DNA of 9,091 nucleotides from JAAFIP01 sp031390175 (lineage in GTDB: Bacteria; Pseudomonadota; Gammaproteobacteria; Burkholderiales; Burkholderiaceae_C), in NCBI GenBank assembly GCA_031390175.1, contig JANMTF010000403.1, positions 1-9,091 of the forward strand, in the 5' to 3' direction. How positions within the stretch are numbered: the stretch's first letter is position 1; each line of letters opens with the position of its first letter. Shown one piece after another: positions 5,873-9,091 of this stretch. The position numbers were made by a program, and so were the translations under genes. Under the pieces are notes generated by a model. That model saw only the letters and a program-made list of their open reading frames with translations, had not been told where the DNA came from and did not search any database.

Positions 5873-6457
5873 ATGAATAACAAACGCATCCTACTGGCTA
5901 CCCTAGCTGCTACCAGCATACTTACGGGCTGCTTGGTACCAGAAAAATTTACGGCATCCGTCACCATGAAGCCGGATGGCTCCTACAACTACAAATACGA
6001 CGGCACGGCAAAAAATGTATTGGTAATGCAAGCCATAAAAGAAAAAAAGCCACTGTCAAGCAAGGACGAGGCCTATCTCAAAGCTGAAGTTGAACACAAA
6101 GCAAAAGGCAAAGGCGTAAAGAAACTTAATTACCTGGGCGAAGGCCGATATGAGTTGACGGTAGATCAAGAGCTTGCTTTGGGCCAGCAAGCAGAACTCA
6201 TGCCAGTAATTGCAGTCAGCAAAGCAAAAGACGATGTCATCACCATCGCCTCGATGGAACTCAAACCCAAGGATAGAGAGGCCTACAAGCAAATAGGTAT
6301 CCAAATGGATGGCACAGTCGAAGTGCGTCTTCCATCCAACGCTCAGATCATCACCCACAACGCCAGTGGAACCCCTTGGTTCTTTAACAAAGCCTATTCG
6401 TGGAAAATAGGCTCGCTAGACCAAGCACCGAAAATTACATTCAAACTCGGCAAATGA
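5873..6457 (+). CDS. Predicted lipoprotein of unknown function
   Basis: A 194-residue protein with a clear lipoprotein signal: MNNKR, a short hydrophobic core, then the lipobox LTGC with the cysteine at residue 20. LVPE follows, so there is no Asp at +2 to retain it in the inner membrane and it probably goes to the outer membrane. The mature part is Lys-rich and looks like beta-strands, with KPDGSYNYKYDGT near 32-44 and a C-terminal block, PSNAQIITHNASGTPWFFN, that looks like a conserved family signature. I start it at ATG 5873 because the lipoprotein signal then has normal length; GTG at 5864 would add three residues. Neither has a good ribosome site. Codon use is AT-richer than in the SDR, thiolase and TRAP genes. 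It converges with the gene at 6497-7402, 39 bases away. Function unknown. Confidence 0.75.
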   Translation: MNNKRILLATLAATSILTGCLVPEKFTASVTMKPDGSYNYKYDGTAKNVLVMQAIKEKKPLSSKDEAYLKAEVEHKAKGKGVKKLNYLGEGRYELTVDQELALGQQAELMPVIAVSKAKDDVITIASMELKPKDREAYKQIGIQMDGTVEVRLPSNAQIITHNASGTPWFFNKAYSWKIGSLDQAPKITFKLGK

Positions 6458-6500
6458 TACGTTTCATCTCCATCGAATAAAACACCACACCGAAAATTAC
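6426..6500. repeat. 13-base direct repeat at the ends of two convergent genes
   Basis: CACCGAAAATTAC occurs at 6426-6438, inside the last codons of the lipoprotein gene, and again at 6488-6500, covering the stop codon of the convergent gene. The spacing is 62 bases. No terminator hairpin is visible in the 39-base gap between the two genes. Confidence 0.5.
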
Positions 6501-7402
6501 TTGGTAAACAACCAAACTCCATCTGGTTGCCGCACAATTTCATGTTGGGTCTTACCGATCTCTCCGCTATCATCCGCTTTGTAAGTCACCTCAAACTGTA
6601 AAGCATTCAAGGCTGGCGCATTCCAAGCATGAATCCGAGTGATCGTCATACAAGCCGCTTTATTGTGGTATTGGACATAAGCCATACCTCTATTCCAATA
6701 ACTAATACGAGCGCCTGGTGCAGCGTATTCCAGCAGTGCGCTTAAACCCGCTTCTTCAGCCAAGCATGACAAACGCTCCAAATAAACAGATAAAGTTGGT
6801 GTAGCATCTTTGACTATTTGACGAATGTTATCGTTGGGAACAACTTTAGGAATTTCGTTCGCAATGGCCTGTTGTTGTTCAGGCGTTATTGCTGCATAGC
6901 CTCTTGGCGAAGAACGTCTTACAGGTTGAGTCGTCTGACTTACGCTGCCCTGCGCCATCGGTGCATGCGGTGCGCTAGCACCTCTAGTCCCATCACCTGC
7001 TGCAGCAACAGTCAAACAAAAATGCTTTTTGATAGCATCCTCAGGCGATAAAACACCCAGTGGCGTGGTGTAGTTCAGATTGATGCGCGTATCAGCACCC
7101 GACTCAGCAAGGGTGATATTCAGGGGTACGACTTTGCCGCTGCCGTAAGAGGACGACTGGGCGGCAGAAATGACACCTGCATCCTTGTCCGTCTTCAATA
7201 CCGTAAAACCGTTTTCTGCCGTAAACGCCATGGCACGCGTGAACGCATCTTGTTTGTTAATACCCGTAAGTACCGCATTGGTTTTATAGGTTTTCCCGAT
7301 GAACACATTACCACTAGCAGAGAAGTTATCCATGCAGGGCTCAGCAGCAAATACACTTGAAGCAGAATAGGCAAGTACTGTCAATAAAATAGCACGCTTC
7401 AC
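6497..7402 (-). CDS. Secreted protein of unknown function
   Basis: A 301-residue protein with a Sec signal peptide: MKRA, a hydrophobic core, and likely cleavage after SSVFAA near residue 20. The N-terminal half (about 30-135) reads as a small alpha/beta domain, with GKTYKTNAVLTGI and a phrase about accumulated change, GFTVLKTDKDAGVISAAQ, as seen in several periplasmic proteins of unknown role. A Ser/Pro/Gln-rich linker (about 140-170) leads to a second domain with Cys216, Cys252 and the end motif VRQPDGVWLF. Start is GTG 7402 with AAGGAG five bases upstream (7408-7413), a strong site; the nearby ATG is out of frame. Like the lipoprotein it faces, the gene is AT-richer than the flanking metabolic genes. 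I do not recognise a named family. Confidence 0.75.
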   Translation of the reverse strand: MKRAILLTVLAYSASSVFAAEPCMDNFSASGNVFIGKTYKTNAVLTGINKQDAFTRAMAFTAENGFTVLKTDKDAGVISAAQSSSYGSGKVVPLNITLAESGADTRINLNYTTPLGVLSPEDAIKKHFCLTVAAAGDGTRGASAPHAPMAQGSVSQTTQPVRRSSPRGYAAITPEQQQAIANEIPKVVPNDNIRQIVKDATPTLSVYLERLSCLAEEAGLSALLEYAAPGARISYWNRGMAYVQYHNKAACMTITRIHAWNAPALNALQFEVTYKADDSGEIGKTQHEIVRQPDGVWLFTK

Positions 7403-7492
7403 ATTAACTCCTTAGTGGTTAGATTCGATTGTTCATTAGTTACACTTTGATGAATTGTGACATATGAACGGGTGTCCTGCGAAAACCCAGTC
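7403..7492. other. Leader region of the secreted-protein gene
   Basis: The stretch 7403-7715 has no gene. Its first 90 bases are AT-rich and hold the AAGGAG ribosome site (7408-7413) of the minus-strand gene. They should also hold its promoter, but I see no clear -35/-10 pair. The rest is the concentric palindrome at 7493-7691, followed by a short spacer. Confidence 0.4.
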
Positions 7493-7691
7493 TTCGCGCC
7501 AGAGCGCACGCAGTGCCTATGCGCCCCAATTAGGGCTGCGGGCTTGTAGCGCGGAAAAATTTGGATAATAAAAAGTAGGTGTCTGAGCGAAGCGAGTTTA
7601 GACGTTTTCCCAAATTTTGAGCATTGGAAAGCTCACCCCGCAGGGGGCCGCAGACCGGGGCGCATGGGCACTGCGTGCGCTCTGGCGCGAA
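7493..7691. mobile_element. 199-base concentric palindrome, MITE-like
   Basis: Arms of 35 bases at 7493-7527 and 7657-7691 are inverted repeats with one mismatch (TTCGCGCCAGAGCGCACGCA at the outer end). Inside, AAAATTTGG (7556-7564) pairs with CCAAATTTT (7610-7618), and GTCTGAGC (7581-7588) pairs with GTTTAGAC (7596-7603) using two G-U pairs on the plus strand around a GAAGCGA loop. CTGCGG (7536-7541) and CCGCAG (7648-7653) add a further pair. All pairs share nearly the same centre, about 7587-7595. There is no transposase frame and I see no clear target-site duplication. A non-autonomous mobile element or dispersed palindromic repeat fits best; a structured RNA is the alternative. Confidence 0.6.
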
Positions 7692-7715
7692 ACCGCGAGG
7701 TCAGCGATTGAAGCC

Positions 7716-8204
7716 TCAGAGAACCAATGACACCGACAACAGCGACGACTTGCTCACGCTGTACATCCAGCCAAAGCTGCTTTCCACGTCGCCTATGCGG
7801 CCCATGCCGCTGGTGATGAAGATGAATTTGCAGCCCTGGCCCTGGTGAGCCGCTTCTACCAGGGGAGCCACCTGCGGTATGGTTTGCATCGCACCCAACA
7901 CATTGGTACGTAGAGTTACATCAAATTCCGCCTGCGCGGGCACCACGGTGGCACCGGCCTGGGTATAGACACCAGCCACATAGATGGCCAGGTCGATCTG
8001 TTCGCCCGCCAGCTGCCCAGCCAGACCGCTAACGCTGTGCGGGTCGGCCACATCCAGCTTGAAAGCCGTCGCCCCCAGGGCGCGGATTTTCTGCAGCCCC
8101 GCTTCGCTGCGCGCGCTGTCCATCACCTGATCACCCGCAAGGCCGTACTGGCGTACAAACTCCAGACCAATGCCGCGCGAGGCCCCCAGGATCAGTATTT
8201 TCAT
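7716..8204 (-). pseudogene. Truncated second copy of the SDR gene
   Basis: A 162-codon frame that matches the intact SDR residue for residue through about residue 155, with about 28 differences by hand count (roughly 82 percent identity), then ends in an unrelated tail, LLSVSLVL. It keeps the glycine motif GASRGIG and all four catalytic positions (Asn101, Ser132, Tyr148, Lys152), but lacks the last 70 or so residues, including the HPGWVRTDMGG region needed for cofactor and substrate binding. Nucleotide similarity with copy 1 stops at about 7740, about 50 bases from the right arm of the concentric palindrome. Substitutions such as Gly to Cys next to the KFIFITSG strand suggest relaxed constraint. 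It is probably non-functional, although a short product could still be made. It lies 70 bases after the thiolase stop. Confidence 0.85.
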
Positions 8205-8268
8205 GGTGTTTTAGCCCTTTAGCCCAATGAAATGTCGCGCAAGCAGCTACTAAATATATAGCGAATAG
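8205..8268 (-). repeat. Intergenic repeat upstream of SDR copy 2
   Basis: This is the counterpart of 5477-5540, collinear and ungapped. It contains GCGCAAGCAGCTACTAAA at 8237-8254 and ends six bases before the thiolase stop codon (8277-8275). The 18-base core is also found, exactly but on the opposite strand, inside the thiolase gene at 8878-8895. Confidence 0.7.
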
Positions 8269-8274
8269 ACTGCC

Positions 8275-9091
8275 TCACAGCATCTCCAGCGCCACCGCCG
8301 TACCCTCGCCGCCGCCTATACACAGCGTGGCCAAGCCTTTGGTCAGGCCACGGGCCTTGAGTGCATGCATCAGCGTGACCATAATGCGTGCGCCGCTGGC
8401 ACCGATGGGGTGGCCCAGGGCGCAGGCACCGCCGTTGACGTTGACGATCTCGTGGCTGACCTTCAGCTCATGCATCAGCGCCATGGGCACCACAGCAAAG
8501 GCCTCGTTCACTTCCCACAGCTGCACGTCTTTCACGCTCCAGCCCGCCTTGGCCAGTGCCTTTTGCGTGGCACCCACGGGGGCGGTGGTGAACCAATTGG
8601 GCTCTTGCGCATGCACGGCGTGGCTGACGATGCGGGCCAGTGGCTTGCAGCCCAGCTTGGCGGCGGTGCTCTGGCGCATCATCACCAGAGCGGCTGCGCC
8701 GTCGTTGATGGACGAGCTGCTGGCCGCCGTGATGGTGCCGTCTTTTTTGAACGCGGGTTTGAGCGTAGCAATCTTGTCCAGCCGCGCCTTGGCCGGGCCT
8801 TCGTCAATGCTCACCACCACGTCGCCCGCCCGGCTTTTGACGGTGATAGGCGTAATTTCTGCTGCAAACGCTCCGCTTTTAGTAGCTGCTTGCGCACGTT
8901 CTACGCTGGCTACAGCAAATTTATCCTGTGCCTCGCGGGTAAATTTGTATTTATCAGCGCACTCTTCGCCAAAGGTGCCCATGGAGCGGCCCGCCTCGTA
9001 GGCATCTTCCAGGCCATCGAGCATCATGTGGTCAAAAATCCGATCATGCCCGATGCGGATACCGCTGCGCCCCTTGAGCAGCAGGTGCGGC
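8275..9091 (-). CDS. Thiolase, acetyl-CoA C-acetyltransferase type (partial)
   Basis: The frame is open to the right edge, so the gene begins outside the window. The 271 visible residues correspond to about the last two thirds of a roughly 390-residue thiolase, which condenses two acetyl-CoA units or cleaves 3-ketoacyl-CoA. Visible signatures are the LLLKGRSGIRIGHDRIFDHM loop, LDGLEDAYEAGRSMGTFGE, NEAFAVVP, GGACALGHPIGASGARI with the catalytic His, and the C-terminal CIGGGEGTA with the catalytic Cys. The nucleophilic cysteine of the N-terminal half is not in view. The internal ATG at 9027 is not the start, because thiolase-like residues continue before it. Codons between about 8858 and 8960 are AT-richer than the rest. 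A biosynthetic (PhaA/AtoB-like) or degradative role cannot be separated here. Confidence 0.93.
   Translation of the reverse strand, partial: PHLLLKGRSGIRIGHDRIFDHMMLDGLEDAYEAGRSMGTFGEECADKYKFTREAQDKFAVASVERAQAATKSGAFAAEITPITVKSRAGDVVVSIDEGPAKARLDKIATLKPAFKKDGTITAASSSSINDGAAALVMMRQSTAAKLGCKPLARIVSHAVHAQEPNWFTTAPVGATQKALAKAGWSVKDVQLWEVNEAFAVVPMALMHELKVSHEIVNVNGGACALGHPIGASGARIMVTLMHALKARGLTKGLATLCIGGGEGTAVALEML
8878..8895 (-). repeat. Copy of the intergenic repeat core inside the thiolase gene
   Basis: Read on the minus strand, GCGCAAGCAGCTACTAAA here is identical to plus-strand 8237-8254 in the repeat upstream of SDR copy 2. In frame it encodes AQAATK within the thiolase stretch VERAQAATKSGAF. 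The neighbouring bases also partly resemble the intergenic repeat. Confidence 0.75.

Noticed and set aside
7479..7694. GCGAAAACC / GCGAAACC flanking the palindrome as a target-site duplication
   Set aside because: The right-hand copy overlaps the inverted-repeat arm and the two differ in length, so it does not behave as a clean duplication.
8275..9027. Thiolase start at the ATG near 9027
   Set aside because: Upstream in-frame codons to the window edge encode the conserved thiolase loop before DHM, so the gene is simply cut by the window.

Overview
The window looks like chromosomal DNA of a beta-proteobacterium of the Comamonadaceae type (Rhodoferax/Polaromonas/Acidovorax-like). The basis is GC-rich coding sequence, an FcbT-like tripartite TRAP transporter with a twin-arginine binding protein, and a short intergenic repeat with a GCGCAAGCAGCTA core that I associate from memory with that family. 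No database search was possible, so this placement is an inference.

Layout. Bases 1-114 probably hold the last 37 codons of a rightward gene. A leftward (minus-strand) block follows, read from high to low coordinates: a TRAP solute-binding protein (4631-3492), a strong terminator hairpin, the small TRAP permease (3416-2790), the large TRAP permease (2793-868, overlapping by 4 bases), an intergenic hairpin repeat, a short terminator, and a single-domain rhodanese (679-263). Upstream of the TRAP block is an intact short-chain dehydrogenase/reductase (SDR) gene (5476-4799, minus) with its own terminator.

Bases 5541-7739 form a visibly AT-richer stretch. It carries a doubtful small membrane ORF, a lipoprotein gene on plus, and a convergent secreted-protein gene on minus, neither of known function. 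It ends in a 199-base concentric palindrome (7493-7691). Next comes a second, truncated copy of the SDR gene (8204-7716, minus), collinear with the first over 529 bases at a constant offset of 2728. Last is the C-terminal two thirds of a thiolase (minus), running off the right edge.

Functionally, the TRAP genes form a complete secondary uptake system, probably for an organic acid or aromatic acid. The hairpin between the binding protein and the membrane subunits should keep the binding protein in excess. The rhodanese may be co-expressed by partial read-through. The thiolase-SDR pairing suggests acyl-CoA or PHB-type metabolism, but this is weak. I do not see a defence system, CRISPR array, transposase or RNA gene. 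The most unusual features are the concentric palindrome beside the broken SDR copy, the roughly 175-residue insertion in the large TRAP permease, and a family-wide intergenic repeat core found inside the thiolase reading frame.
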